A stretch of DNA of 64,000 nucleotides, taken from positions 44,849,058 through 44,913,057 of the forward strand of contig CM070554.1 in assembly GCA_036346405.1 (NCBI GenBank), in the 5' to 3' direction. Position numbers and translations under genes: made by a program. This document shows, piece by piece, positions 31,231 to 42,591 of this stretch. Positions within the stretch are counted from its first letter, which is position 1, and every line of letters begins with the position of its first letter. The notes below the pieces were generated by a model. The model was given only the letters and a program-made list of their open reading frames with translations. It was not told the DNA's origin and made no database searches. This DNA is from Phyllostachys edulis (lineage: Eukaryota; Streptophyta; Magnoliopsida; Poales; Poaceae).

Positions 31231-32985
31231 TGTGGATATCATGGGGATATGCTCATGATCTTAGGATGATGAAACAATTGGCAATGGCTTTGATGGTTTG
31301 AAGTTTCACGCATTTTCTGCGAACTTAGAAAAGTCGACAGTCATATGCGGTCGACATCATAGATTATGTGGGCTGGATCGACGTACCGGCTGTGTCCGAC
31401 CGCCAATGAATCTACTACGTAATCGAGTTTGTCCAATGTTGAGATATTTGGCAAATTGATTTTGGGGTAAGTCATATCCATGTTTATTGTTGTGTAAGTG
31501 TTGCATATTGCATGTTTTGAGCTAATGTGGGTCAAGTTGTGAAGAACTTGTTCCCGGAGATGATTTCTTTGTCTATTGCTGTGCAGGTGTGGCTTGCGTC
31601 AACGACGGTCAACGGCGAGGAGGATCGACTAAGCTTGGAGAGCCGAGGTCCGAAACGATCATGGATGCCAAAGAGGTCAAGTGACTCAAGCATGGCGCAG
31701 AATGGACGAGGTTGATCGAACGGGCATAGGGGTCGGTGCAAGTGCCTTGGTGGTTCCGATGGGATTCGGACGGGAGATACTTGCCGACATGATGAGAGCC
31801 GTTGATCAACCTACACGTGGCAGAGCAGGCAATTGCTTCGACAGGATTGGACTCAGTCCATGGAGAAGGATCGAGAAGGGGTATTTTGGTAATTTTACCA
31901 AATACCGCCTTTGTGACCTTTCGGTTAAACCGCGGCGCGGGACGGCGCAAGGGAAGCGGTTTAGGTCAAGAGAAGTGAAGAATGTGCTTTAAAATGCGTG
32001 CGTGTGTGACCCGTTGTTGTTGGGCCTTAACGGGAGCCCATTAGGGTTAATTATTTAGAAGGTCTAAGCCTCCATATAAATAGGGGTGGCTGCTGTAACA
32101 CAGCTCCCAAGCACTCGATTTGCAAACTCTAGTTTGGTGTTAGGGTTTAGGGAAGAAAAGAGAGGCTTAGGCTCTAGAGAGATGGATGGTGTGTGTGCTC
32201 ATGGATTGAGCTCTTGTCCTCCTTGAGGGAGTGGTCAGAACCACTAATCATCAATCATCAATCAATCCTTGCAAGTTCTTTGAGATGAGCTCTCTTCGCT
32301 CTTTTCTTGTTCTTACACCTTATTTTGATGATTTTGAGTGCTTTCTTGATCCTGTGGTTTTTGGTTGATTTCGTGCCCTCCTACTCCTTGCTGGGACATG
32401 TGGGAACATATCTAAGATCATCTAGATCATCAATCTCCCACGAGCAAGTGTTGGATCAAGTTTTCGTGTTTTACTTGCTTTTGAACCCTCCTTCGTAAAA
32501 CTGAAAAGATAGAAACTTTGGTATGGATCTCTGTGATCTTTGATTGGAATAGGTTCCTAATATCTTAGAGAAGGTGTGTCTCAAATTTCGTGGTGTTTGG
32601 CCTTACGGATCAAAAGTTAGACCAATTTTAGTTTTGGCTTTCGAGCTGATTGTCCTGTTCATCGACCCTGAGGTCTGACCGCCCGTATGCCTGAGGTCAG
32701 TCCGGCCTGAGGTCTGACCGCCCGTATGCCTGAGGTCAGTCCGGCCTGAGAGGTCTGACCGCCCATTTGCCTGAGGTCAGTCCGGCCTTTTGATTAAAAT
32801 TTTGGTTTTTGGTTTTTTGCTTTGGGGTTTTGCTGTGGATTCAACACTAGTCCTCTACAGTACTTGTATATTAATCTTCATAGCTTCCATAGCTAATGGA
32901 GTGATACAGATGTTGAATCTAATCAAGGTGAAAAATAGCGAAAGCGTCTATTCACCCCCCCTCTAGTCGCCTTTCCGGTCCTACA
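31231..32985 (+). repeat. 3' LTR of the Sirevirus-like copia
   Basis: Matches 22086-23826. It has the better TATA (CATATAAATA, 32073-32082). At about 32670-32785 it holds three copies of a GC-rich unit that the 5' LTR has in two copies (about 23555-23632). One extra copy of about 37 bp, offset by small losses elsewhere, explains much of the length difference. Confidence 0.92.
32670..32785. repeat. Tandem GC-rich repeat in the 3' LTR, about 37-39-bp unit
   Basis: Three successive units containing GGTCTGACCGCCC, then TGCCTGAGGTCAGTCCGGCC. The first two are nearly identical, which indicates that one duplicated after the LTRs separated. Confidence 0.85.
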
Positions 32986-35200
32986 CCCTGCTTTGGTCCA
33001 TTGGTCGTGATGAAGCTATCTCAGGAGGTGGTAAGTCTTTGAGATAAACTCCGACCAGTATTTTTTATTTGATTAATATACTACCTTAAAACCTGTCCAT
33101 GTTTTGTTTTCTCTCCTTTTCTTTTAAAGGTCTTTCCCCTAAGGAAATTAGAGAACGGATCAGGTTGATCTGTGCAGGGGAGCCTGGAGAAAAGGCTGGA
33201 TTCCCTGAAATCTTGGCCATAGTTCCTGCTAAAGAGAGATTGGCAAGGCTTAAGGTAGATAATAAAAAAAAATTCCTTTTATCATGTATATATATTCTCC
33301 GATCAAAATTTTGATCATGCTCTATTTTTGTAGTCGGTCGGATTGCGAATCACACAAACTGGTGAGGATCAACATCCCACCGTAGTTCCGATCGACTCGC
33401 GTCTTGATGCACTGGAAGAAGATGAATCTCCCGAGGTAATAGAACACTTCAGACGGATATATATGCAGTTTAGACAAAAGATTTCATCACCTAACCAAAT
33501 TCGTTTTTTGATTTAGGTGGAGAAGGTCAAGGCCGCAGCAGTGAGATCATGGAGGTCGTAGATCCTGCATCGGCCGCTCACGACCGGATAGTTGTTACTG
33601 AAACAACTGGTCTGGAGGTTGGTGAAACCACTCCATCCGACCAGATGGTCAAGGACGCAATCTTTGATGAACTGATCGAGGGCATCGCTTCCGACATCTT
33701 GTTGGAGGATGCAACGGATTTGACCAACCATGCTGGTTTGAAACTGGCAAAATCGGAAGAAAAGAAAAGGAAGGGTAACGGCACAGAGTTTACTCTTCTA
33801 CGCTTCAAAGTCAAATCTAGGAAGTTAACTAGGTATGTACAAATGAAATTGGTTGTATAAGTGCATACCTTTAATAATTCCTTGATTATTGGGTATTTTG
33901 AACTTCCCTTCTTCGCTTTGCATAGGTCTTCGGGTGTTCCAGTTATTTCCGACCGGACTCCTCCTGAGGACCAGGCATTCGTGGAGGTCCCCGACCAAAG
34001 TGCTTCCCAGGATAGAGCTCCTGAGGAAAAAATAGTTGAAAAAGCCCCCAAGCAGGTGTCAAGACCAACGGTTGAGTTGGATCCATTAGTGGTTCTAACT
34101 CCTTCTGCGGAGGTAGATGCCCCTAAAGGCCCTCAACAAGTTCCGACCAATGTTGGTAATCCTTCTCAACCTGACCAGTTCCCTTTTCACCCCCGATTTA
34201 TCGAGGATAAGGAGCTTGACGAGGCATGGGGAAAAATATCGGATCATCAAATCAAAATGCACCCTGATTCAATATTTGGCGGTTATAATGATTTGGCGAT
34301 CCGGGTAAGTATCTACGACCAGTTCTATAGTACTTCTCAAAAGTTTACAAGGAACTTAAACAGGAAAAGTACTATTTGTGCAAAGATCTGTCGAGAACTT
34401 TGGCTGTGGTCTGAGGATCCACTCCAAATAATTAAGGACTTGGAGCAAAAACACTCCGAATTGGAAAGTCAGAACTTCTCACTTAACTTTTTTCTTTCTT
34501 CAAAACTTTACCCTTCCCTAACTATTCTCCCTTATCGTATTCGATAGATTTGGAGAAAATAAAAGAAGAGATCGTGGCTAAGAAAGCCGTGATGTACCGC
34601 TTGAAGAAGAAATTAAAGTTAGGGACGATCGATCGCCGGGTTTATTTACCAAAGAATGAAACACTTAACAAAAGAATTGAAGGTAATATGTCTTAAACTT
34701 GACTTGTTATGTTCCTTCAATTATATTTGTATTTATCAATCGCTTCACTCTTGTAGAGCAAACGCAAATGCTGGACAGAGTAGAGAAGACTCTGAAATTT
34801 GAGCAGGATAAGGAGGCAGCTCTTGTGCAAAGTATTGATAAAAAGATTCATGTTTTGAACAAGATGATCTTTGATATGGGATTAGGATCAAGTCTGCCTA
34901 CTTTAAGAGATCCAATAGAGAAAATGAACTATTTGGGTCAACTTCTAGAGGATCTTAAAAATCTGCTCAAGACTACTCGGAAGAATTATGCCCACACCAT
35001 GAAAGCAGGCGTTGCTAGTGGAGTTAGTTTTGCTTTGGCAAAACTGAAGGCTTCCGACCCCTCCATTAATCTCTAAGCTGTTGAAGATGACTTCAACTGC
35101 CTACCTGACGAGGCGACCAAATTCATGGAAGAACTCAGGCCACTTGGAGACAAAGTTGTAGAGGAGATGGAGGTCGGATCTCCATCAAGCAGTAATTAGT
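32986..35200 (+). pseudogene. Antisense ORF of the Tat element, 3' part, with introns and coiled coil
   Basis: Continuation after the copia insertion: counting the CCCTG duplication once, the frame runs RTHSLLWSIGRDEAISGG and then through an intron. Introns with GT..AG ends are visible at 33031-33129, 33255-33333, 33436-33516 and 33833-33925, with further likely ones near 34305, 34480-34545 and 34682-34755. Exons encode GLSPKEIRERIRLICAG (33129 on), an acidic low-complexity part (33926-34200), CAKICRELWLWSEDPLQII (about 34378-34434) and a C-terminal heptad-rich segment (34756-35076). A stop at 35074-35076 falls before the last in-frame stretch, which ends at 35200. The gene converges with the sense gag-pol transcript. 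Introns inside a retrotransposon gene on the antisense strand can survive reverse transcription of the sense RNA. Confidence 0.7.
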
Positions 35201-36135
35201 CTGGAAATATTTTTAGAGTAGGCCCCTGCAAAAGTAAAAAATATTGAATATGTATAAAACTTACCTTTTATGTCGTTAACAATGCTTTTGTTTATCCTGT
35301 TGACTTTTAAAATTCTCATATATTTCCTAGCCCCCGACTGCTTTATAGTAGAAGAACTTTACTATACAAGCAGGTAGCCAAGAAAGAGAATGAAAGTCGA
35401 AACATTTTTTTTTGTTTTGAAGGTATGTGCTAATGTTAAGACAAAAACTGATCGTTGTAATACTAGAAAATCACTGTAGTCGAAACCAGCGTATCATTTC
35501 GACTAGTTATAGATCCTTGCTTGTCATAATCGAAATACCAATAAAAAATTGTAGATGGTCGGAAAAAAGACCTTGTTGTATTCGACATAAGAAAAATGCA
35601 AAAATGTATGCAACAAATTATAAGTGAACTTTGCTTATATCTATTATCCCAAAGTCTAGTCGGAAGGAATGCTTAGACCTGAAGTCATATAACCTATTTC
35701 GTGAAACGTGTTCAAGCTCTTTATCCGACTGGTAGCGAGGATCGTAAGAAAAGAACCGTCGCTAGGAAGCTCCTTCCAGTGGGCAGAACCACGTGCGAAA
35801 AAGGAGAGACTTCGACTAGGAGGCTTTCCGTGTCCCGACCAAGAGCTGACAAGAGCAGAGAGGTAATCTTGAAATAATGAAATATAATCTTCATAATCTT
35901 GAGCATATCATTCAAGATATAAAGTTATTTTGTATGATGCTCGATTACTCATATATTTCTTTAAGAAAAGAATGTTGTCGCGCATGGGAATCATTTAGAG
36001 AATGCTTACAACTAGGACCAATACAGTGTATGACATAGAAGTCGTTGCCATAGAGTAACAGAGATCCTTGAAAAAGGATGTCGGAGAGAAGATTGTCTTA
36101 TCCGACCAGTTAAATTAACAATAATGAATCGACGA

Positions 36136-36182
<47 letters not shown>

Positions 36183-36250
36183 CAAGGTTACTCTTCTTAA
36201 TAAATAAATGAATTTATTGAAATTGAAAGAATTGAAAGAATGTAAAATAA
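35201..36250. other. Spacer between the convergent integrase and antisense gene
   Basis: About 1 kb of the Tat-type element where the sense integrase (ending at 36251) and the antisense gene (ending at 35200) converge. No supported coding region; the frames at 35427-35627 and 35721-35915 are short and unlike anything known. It contains a (TA)n microsatellite at 36137-36178. Confidence 0.6.
36137..36178. repeat. (TA)21 microsatellite
   Basis: Uninterrupted TA dinucleotide run of 42 bp in the spacer between the convergent genes of the Tat-type element. Confidence 0.97.
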
Positions 36251-37345
36251 TTAAACATAAAACTTACGCAATTGATCAATGTTCCAAGAATTTGACAAAA
36301 TTTGGCCATCAGACATAGCTAGTCATACGGAACCTGGTCGGGTAACTTCGACCACAGTGTAAGGACCTTCCCACTTGGGAGAAAGTTTATTGCGATTTGC
36401 TTGGTTCTGAATTTTTCTAAGAACTAAATCACCTACAGCAAGGCTGCGAGGTTGCACCTTACGACTATGGTACCTTCGCATGGCTTGTTGATAGACTGCT
36501 GATCGTACGAGGGCTTGGTTTCATCATTCTTCAAGGAAATTGACGCTGCCGAAGTTCGCTCATTCTCGATCGCTTTCGTTAAAACGATCGGTTAAAGCAG
36601 AGCCAATTTTGAGTTCTAGAGGAAGCATGGCTTCAAAGACCATAAACCAAAAAGAATGGTGTTTCACGGCCGCACGATCGTGTCGTGGTTGGACGCCCCG
36701 TAATTACGATGGGAGTTCTTGAACCCAAGCTCTCGACCGCTTGATTAATCGGTCGAATACTCGCGCTTGATCCTTGCATAATGATACCGTTAGCGGCCAA
36801 TCGCTGCTCATGGATGAGCAATAGAAGCAAATGAACTTTGACACCAAGTTCATCGCGAAATTCTCGAATTGACCGCTAGAAAATCAAGCACCATTATCCG
36901 TGATTATACGATCGGGTACACCAAATCGTAATCACATTTTTCATGAGGAATCTCTTAGCGGCCTCGCTTGTTGTTTTAACAACGGCTCGGCCTCAATCCA
37001 TTTTGTAAACGTGTCAATCATGACGAAAATGAATTGGCCCCCGGTGCTTTGGGAAAGGTCCTAATGTCCAATCCCCAGGTTGCAAAAGGCTAAGAAAGAG
37101 GAATTGTTTGTAAGGCTTGTACTGGCTGATGTACTTGCCGGCTATGAAACTGACGTTGTACGCACTTCGTCACAAGCTCTTTTGCATCATGAAGGGCAGT
37201 TAGCCAGTAATATCCTTGCTGAAGGCTTTACCCACTGTAGTTCTCAGAGGAATGATGTGCTCCATGACTCCTTCGTGGATTTCGGTTAGCAACTTAATGC
37301 CATCCGTTTGAGATATGCATCTCATCAACACTCCATGAGATCCTT
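36251..37345 (-). pseudogene. Tat-type integrase
   Basis: Minus strand, read across frames. Near 37050-36980 there is a FIFVMIDTFTKWIEAEP-like stretch (integrase core start). VPDRIITDNGA follows near 36930-36895, with the second catalytic Asp. A C-terminal region contains GRETPFFLVYGLEAMLPLE (about 36675-36618), then MRRYHSRKVQPRSLAVGDLV (36482-36420) and a WEGPY motif near 36375, ending at a stop at 36251-36253. Many stops and frameshifts are present. It would have joined the cDNA to the target. Confidence 0.8.
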
Positions 37346-37699
37346 GTTTATACAAGGTACATTCGATTAGAGTGTATGATTTGGCTTTTCGTGCTATAAT
37401 GATCGCCTCTACATCATCTTCCCAAATTATGTCATGTCAAGATAATTGTGGATCGATGTCATCCGCCTCTACCTTGATCGTGACAAATACTAACATCAAT
37501 CGACTCGTGGAGCATCCATGTTCCTTTGATCGGTTTGTACGACCAGAAGAATCATGTATGTTCTCGAAGGCTCGACTACCGAGGGTGAATCGAGTTGCTC
37601 GAGAAAAACTCCCAAGGACGCCGACCTCGTGGAGGCCATCCGTGCTAACCGGTTCCGCCAAAAGTTTTCCTTTCTAGGAATATGTTGATCCGAAACCAA

Positions 37700-38320
37700 G
37701 AAGTGCTTTTCGAGTTTCCGTGATTTTGTCGATAAGATGACATCTTGGTACTCGAGCATCGATATTTTTCCCTACTTGATTCGCTACTAGTTGAGAATGG
37801 CCTTTCACTAGTAATCTGCGAATCCCGAGCTAACGAGCTGCTCGGGGTCCTACCAGTAAACCTTCATATTCTGCCACATTATTTGTGGTAGGAAAATTTA
37901 ACTGGATGGTGTACTTGATGTGTTAGCCAGTAGGGGATATCAAGATCACTCTAGCCCCCGATCCTTTTAACATCAAGGAACTGTCAAAGTACATTATCCA
38001 CTCCTCGTGGTGTTCGTACTCGCGCCCTTGGGTGGGTTCAGAGTTTGTCCATTCGACAATGTATTCTGCTATTGCCTTGGACTTTATTGTTGTTCGTGAA
38101 ATAAAATGGAGGTCAAACGCCCCTAGCTCAATCGCCCATTTTGTTATTCGTCCTGATGATTCCCTGTTTCCAAGGACTTGACCAGGGGATATCCGGTTTC
38201 AGACGACCACTTTGTGGGCTCGAAAGTAGTGCCTTAGCTTCCTTGAAGACATAAGGAGACCATAGAGCAACTTTTGTACTGTGGGTATTTTTCCTTTGGT
38301 CCATGTAAGACTTCGCCACG
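37700..38320 (-). pseudogene. Archaeal-type second RNase H of the Tat element
   Basis: Minus strand. IAEYIVEWTN near 38075-38045 is the end of the connection, followed by EWIMYFDSSLMLKGSGARV (38010-37950), where the catalytic Asp of the RVT_3-type fold sits, and NNVAEYEGLL (37892-37862) with the catalytic Glu. IRRLLVKGHSQLVANQVG follows (37820-37765), with His where related copies have the catalytic Asp (KGDSQL). A second RNase H of this type is characteristic of the Tat/Athila group. Frame breaks are present. Confidence 0.75.
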
Positions 38321-38331
38321 TAATAAATTGG

Positions 38332-39115
38332 TCATTGGATGTTATCCTTTCTACGACCAAAGACATCGCCATCGCTTGTGGTGTTGTTTGCTACATAAAT
38401 TAGCAATGTTTCTCCCAATCTCGGAGAGACTAAGACCGGGGTACTCGTAAGGTACTTTTTAAGTTCTTCAAAGGCATCGTTTGCCTCTTTAGTCCACTCG
38501 AAACTCCCATGTTTCCGAAGAAGTTTAAAGAAAGGTAATCCTTTTTCCCCTAACCTTGCTATGAAACGACTTAGTGCTGCCATACAACCGGTTAGTTTTT
38601 GGACTTACTTCTTGGTGGTCGGAGGGCGCAACTAGTCGATGGCCGCTATTTTAACTGGGTTTGCTTCAATACCTCTTGCCGAGACTAGGAAACCGAATAG
38701 TTTTCCAGCAGAAACTCCGAACGCACACTTTTCCAGGTTCAACTTGAGGTTATGCCTTCTCAAGTTGTTGAAAGTTTCTTGTAAGTCAGGGATGTGATTG
38801 CCAGCGTTGGTGGTCTTTACGACCAGATCGTCAACGTAAGCTTCTATATTCTGACCTATTGGTGGACTAAAGATTTTTTGCATCAACCTTTGAAAAGTTG
38901 CACCAGCGTTTTTGAGACCAAATGGCATCTTAACATAACAGTAAGTGCCATATGGGGTGATAAAGGAAGTTTTCTCCTCATCTTCTTTACACATATTAAT
39001 CTGATGGTACCCTGAATATGCATCTAGAAAACTTAGTAACTCACACCCAAAGGTAGAGTCTACGAGTTGGTGAATGCGTGGAAGGGGGAAAATCATCCTT
39101 CAGACAAGCTTTATT
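38332..39115 (-). pseudogene. Tat-type reverse transcriptase and first RNase H start
   Basis: The minus-strand open stretch 39096-38632 has FPLPRIHQLVDST, FLDAYSGYHQINM, MPFGLKNAGATFQRLMQ and the catalytic YVDDLVVKT near 38838-38812, then LEKCAFGVSAGKLFGFLVS. After a stop near 38610, 38583-38332 carries the RT thumb and connection (MAALSRFIARLGEKGLPFFK, FEELKKYLTSTPVL) and the RNase H start with YVAN where the family usually has YLA. Motifs are of the gypsy Tat type. The reading breaks at 38332 and in the following RNase H. Confidence 0.87.
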
Positions 39116-39439
39116 AAGGTCTGTAAAGTCGATACACATTCGCCATTTCCCATTATTTTTCCTAACCATTACAGATTGGCAAGCCATTGAGGGTGGTCAA
39201 CTTCACTAATAAATCCAAATTTTGAGGAGTTTGTCAATCTCCGATCAGATTGCTTCCTTCCGATCGGGTGCAAAACGTCAGAAGCTTCGCTGATCGGTTT
39301 TTATCAGCCGAGAGCTAGCTCGCGGCTTGATCACCTCCCGGGACTCGAACATATCGGACGCTTGCCAGGCAAATACGTCCTGATTCGCTCGGAGGAAGGA
39401 GACGAGCGACTCTTCCTATTTGGGGTCGAGTCTTGCCCC

Positions 39440-40100
39440 GACCGTAATCTTATGTAAATGAGTCAAGATTTCTGACCGGTGGCGACTTGACGCTGTCCGG
39501 AGAAGCGCCTTTGTCGAGTGGTACTTCCTTTGTCTGGTCGGAGGGTTTGGGTGTCATCTTCGGTCTCGAGTGTTTGGCCTACATGGTAGATGGATTAGCA
39601 TCTCTGGTCGGAAGTTCATCGACCAGTTCAAAGGATTTTCAATCACATACGTAAGCCATTTTTCGATCTCCCCGAATAGTGATGACTCCCTTTGGCCCTG
39701 ACATTTTCAGACTCTGATAACCGTAATGCGTGGCTATCAAGAACTTTGCTAACGCCGGTCGACCAAGAATTTCGTTGTATGCGGATTCAAAGTTTACCAC
39801 ATCAAACGGAATTTTTTCTATTCAAAAGTTATCAGGCCTTCCGAACGTAACCGGTAGGGAAACTTGTCCTATCGGTTTAGCGGTGGAGCCAGGAACTATG
39901 CCATGAAAAGCATATTTCACCGGTTTCACCTTTGACATGGGGACCTGCATCTCTTCTAAAGCTTCCGCAAATAATATATTCAAAGAACTACCTCCATCTA
40001 CTAAGACTCGATTAACCCTAAAATTCTTAATAGTTGGTTCAACAACAATAGGGAACCTACCGGTCGAGTCGAAGGATGGGGCAAATCTTTTTGTCAAGGA
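39440..40100 (-). pseudogene. Tat-type aspartic protease
   Basis: Minus strand 40097-39822: FRVNRVLVDGGSSLNILFAE, where DGGSS is the position of the Asp-Ser/Thr-Gly active site, then a YAFHGIVPG flap-like stretch. After a stop at 39819-39821 the frame continues FESAYNEILGRPALAKF (about 39788-39738) and GPKGVITIRGDRKMAY (39697-39650), conserved in this family. The active-site DGG instead of DSG/DTG is usual for many Tat elements, so it is not read as a mutation. Confidence 0.8.
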
Positions 40101-41270
40101 AATTGCCGTGTCCGACCACTTCGATTGCTTGATAATAGTCGAGATTCAACTAGGTTGACCTCCCGCCCATGGCCTTCGATGACGCGTTTGGACTCGTATG
40201 AAGAAGATCCTCCAAAAATCATGTTGACCGTGTGTTGGGGATCACGGTACTCCATCTCTTCGCCGCCATCCTTGTCCTTTTGGAGCTCGTTTCTCCGGGT
40301 TCTCAGATTATGGAAATGGTCCTTACTCCGCATAATAATCCTCCGCTTTTGCCAAACTCGACAGTCGCAGATCATGCCCCTCGTCACCGTGAAGTGGACA
40401 CCGCTTGTTTTATCGAACCCCTTGGTCGGAGCTTTCGTCTTGCCTCGACCGGTGTAGTCCTTCTTACCCTTCATGAGCTTATCAGGAATGGCTAGGACCT
40501 CCTTGTCGTTGGGTCTGCGGTTCTTTTTCTTCTTGAGAGACTTCTTATTCTTTTTCTCTGGTTTGTCCAGGCCAGGCTGAGGAATCTTGTCTTTCCGATC
40601 AATGGCTTCGCACCACTCGATTGCTTCGCTAGCGGTGGCATACTTGTCGGCCATGTCAAAAAGCTCAACGGTTGTTCTTGGAGGGTTCATTGCTATATCC
40701 TCCGTAAATCGCCGATTTCTCGGACTGCTTTAAAAGCCCAATAATGTATGACTCTGCGACTTCGGGTATAGAATTGCGAACCTGGCTGAACCTCTTGATG
40801 TATTGACGTAAAGTCTCATCAGAACCCTGCCGGATTCTGTGGAGATTATCCTCCTTCCTAGGGCGATCGTACGTGCCCTAGAAGTTTGCAATTAGAAGAT
40901 CACAGAGTTGCTCCCAAGTATAGATTGATCCGACCGGTAGGTTCAATAACCATGACCGGGAAGACCCTTTGAGCACGGTGGGTAGATAGTTGGCCATCAC
41001 ATTCTCATCGCCCCCAGCAGCTCTGATGGCGGTGGTATATATTTGGAGAAATTCTAATGGGTTTTGAGTCCCATTGAACTTCTCCAAGTTGGCCGGTCGG
41101 AACCAGTTTGGCCAACGCACAGCTTGGAGCCCTGCAGAGAAGGCTCGACAACCTGTGATTGATTCATGGCGCCTTCTCTAGGAAGGTGTCGGATTGTAAT
41201 CGGTCGGAGACCGGTTCCTAAGATTGGAACGCTGGAACTCCGGTGTGCCGATCCGATCGTGGACATTGAT
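40094..41270 (-). pseudogene. Tat-type Gag core and C-terminal part
   Basis: Minus strand. The gag core at 41120-40878 reads FNGTQNPLEFLQIYTTAIRA, a PTVLKGSSRSWLLNLP stretch and WEQLCDLLIANF, the retrotransposon gag domain pattern. After a stop it continues with a QYIKRF motif near 40805. The region 40690-40094 starts MNPPRTTVELFDMADKYA, followed by a Lys-rich basic segment (KKNKKSLKKKKNRRPNDKE) and ends near HTVNMIFGG. The usual zinc-knuckle-like Cys/His motif is not clearly present. Frames are broken at several points. Confidence 0.75.
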
Positions 41271-42562
41271 GTGATGCCTCCGACCAGCCACTTGATTCAG
41301 ACGATGTCGGAGATCGCTGAGTCCAAGTGGTGGTTCTTCTCGACGTGATGGGGGAGTGGCTTCCTGAAATAGCCTTCTCCCCTCGTGACTCCTTTGTCGG
41401 AATCGTCGAGGGGGTCTTGGTATCGATTGTTCCCTAGCATAACCATGTTGTCCTCTGCTGAGGGAGGAATGTTGGGATGAGGTCATAGTTTGACTCCCTG
41501 AAACCCTTTGTTCCCGGTACGCTTCCGTGCACTGCATGGTCTGTTGGAGAATTTCGGACACTTGACCTACGAGCTGTAGAAAACTTGGAGTTTCTGCTAA
41601 AGTAGGATCAGAATTATTTAACATATCTTGAACACGTCGTAAGTTTTGTATAGTTACCGAAGGTCTCGGGGGGTTCATACTGGTCATAGGTGTACGCAGG
41701 CCTGAACCTTCCCCCGACCTTCGGATTTGTTCTGTCCTATCAGTTACTCTAGGTGGGGCAATGCCAGGCGAGTTAACTAATTGACGTCGATCAGCTCTGT
41801 TGCCTCCGGAAGCTAGTGCCTAATGGCCCGGAACATCTCTAACAACACGTGATGGCGTGGTAGAGAATGTAGGACCGTGCAGGGCATTTTGATTTTCATC
41901 TCCGATCACATTGACCTCGTACCTCCAGCATCGATCTTCCGATGAGCTTCCAACGTAACTAATGGAGAGCTTCTCAGTGCTTCTGCCAGAAGTTTCCACG
42001 ATGGAGAGAAGTCGGAAATGAGCAACTCCTGAGGTCTTCTCAGCCTGATCTGACGAACTGCCGATCGTATGCTGAGTGTGATCCCATGGAGGCTTCATCG
42101 ACACCGTTACTAGGTGTCGGTTGACTCCTGAAATTGCCAGAAGCCGTAGGAGAGTATCTTTCAGCCATGATTTCATCGAGGGTATAGAGATTTTCGAGTG
42201 GTGGCGCTGAAATTTCTTCACCTGTTTTGCCGGTCGAAAAGACCGGGCTTGAAGAGGTCCCCGACATTCCGAAGCTGATCGAATGGTCGGTTCTTCCGAT
42301 TGCGCCATTGGTAGTGGTGGCGCATCCTCGTCCATCCGGTCGACCTCGCTAACGTTGGCGACGTGCGAGCCGGCGAAGGAGGAAGAGGAGGATGACATGC
42401 CATTTTCTTCCATGGTGCGGATGCATCCTTCCATGTCGAGGTCGACGTAGTCAGCCAAGTCGAACCAATTCTCCTCATTCCAAGCTTCGAGCATAGTCGC
42501 ATGAGCGATTGCAGGAATTTGGGCAAGGGTTTGTATGAGCGAAGAGTTTCTTCAGGAAACAT
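41178..42562 (-). pseudogene. Tat-type Gag N-terminal region
   Basis: After the PBS the first ATG is at 42562 (MFPEETLRSYKPL). An alternative frame from 42494 has MLEAWNEENWFDLADYVDLD and a Ser-rich, acidic segment. A later stretch 41687-41178 (MTSMNPPRPSVTIQNLRRVQ) is Arg- and Gln-rich. These low-complexity leaders are common in Tat elements but poorly conserved, so only position and composition support the call. Several frames overlap, and the join between them is not resolved. Confidence 0.55.
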
Positions 42563-42573
42563 ACGTCTTCTTC

Positions 42574-42591
42574 CCCACGGACGGTGCCAGC
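42574..42591 (-). other. Primer binding site region of the Tat-type element
   Basis: On the minus strand, directly after the 5' LTR end (GTCGACA), the sequence reads GCTGGCACCGTCCGTGGGG. It is similar in form to the TGGC..CCGT..GGGG primer sites of Tat/Athila-group elements rather than the tRNA-iMet type seen in the other elements here. The priming tRNA is not identified. Confidence 0.6.

Larger units (their letters stand above)
22086..32985 (+). mobile_element. Sirevirus-like Ty1-copia retrotransposon with complete ends
   Basis: LTRs of 1741 bp (22086-23826) and 1755 bp (31231-32985) start TGTGGATATCATGG and end TCCTACA. A perfect target duplication CCCTG lies at 22081-22085 and 32986-32990. 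PBS follows the 5' LTR and a purine tract precedes the 3' LTR. The order is gag with zinc knuckle, a long coiled-coil gag extension, protease, integrase, RT, RNase H, then 1.5 kb of non-coding DNA with several GGGGGAG tracts. The long size, large coiled-coil gag and multiple PPT-like motifs are features of Sireviruses. Coding is broken in many places. Confidence 0.93.
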
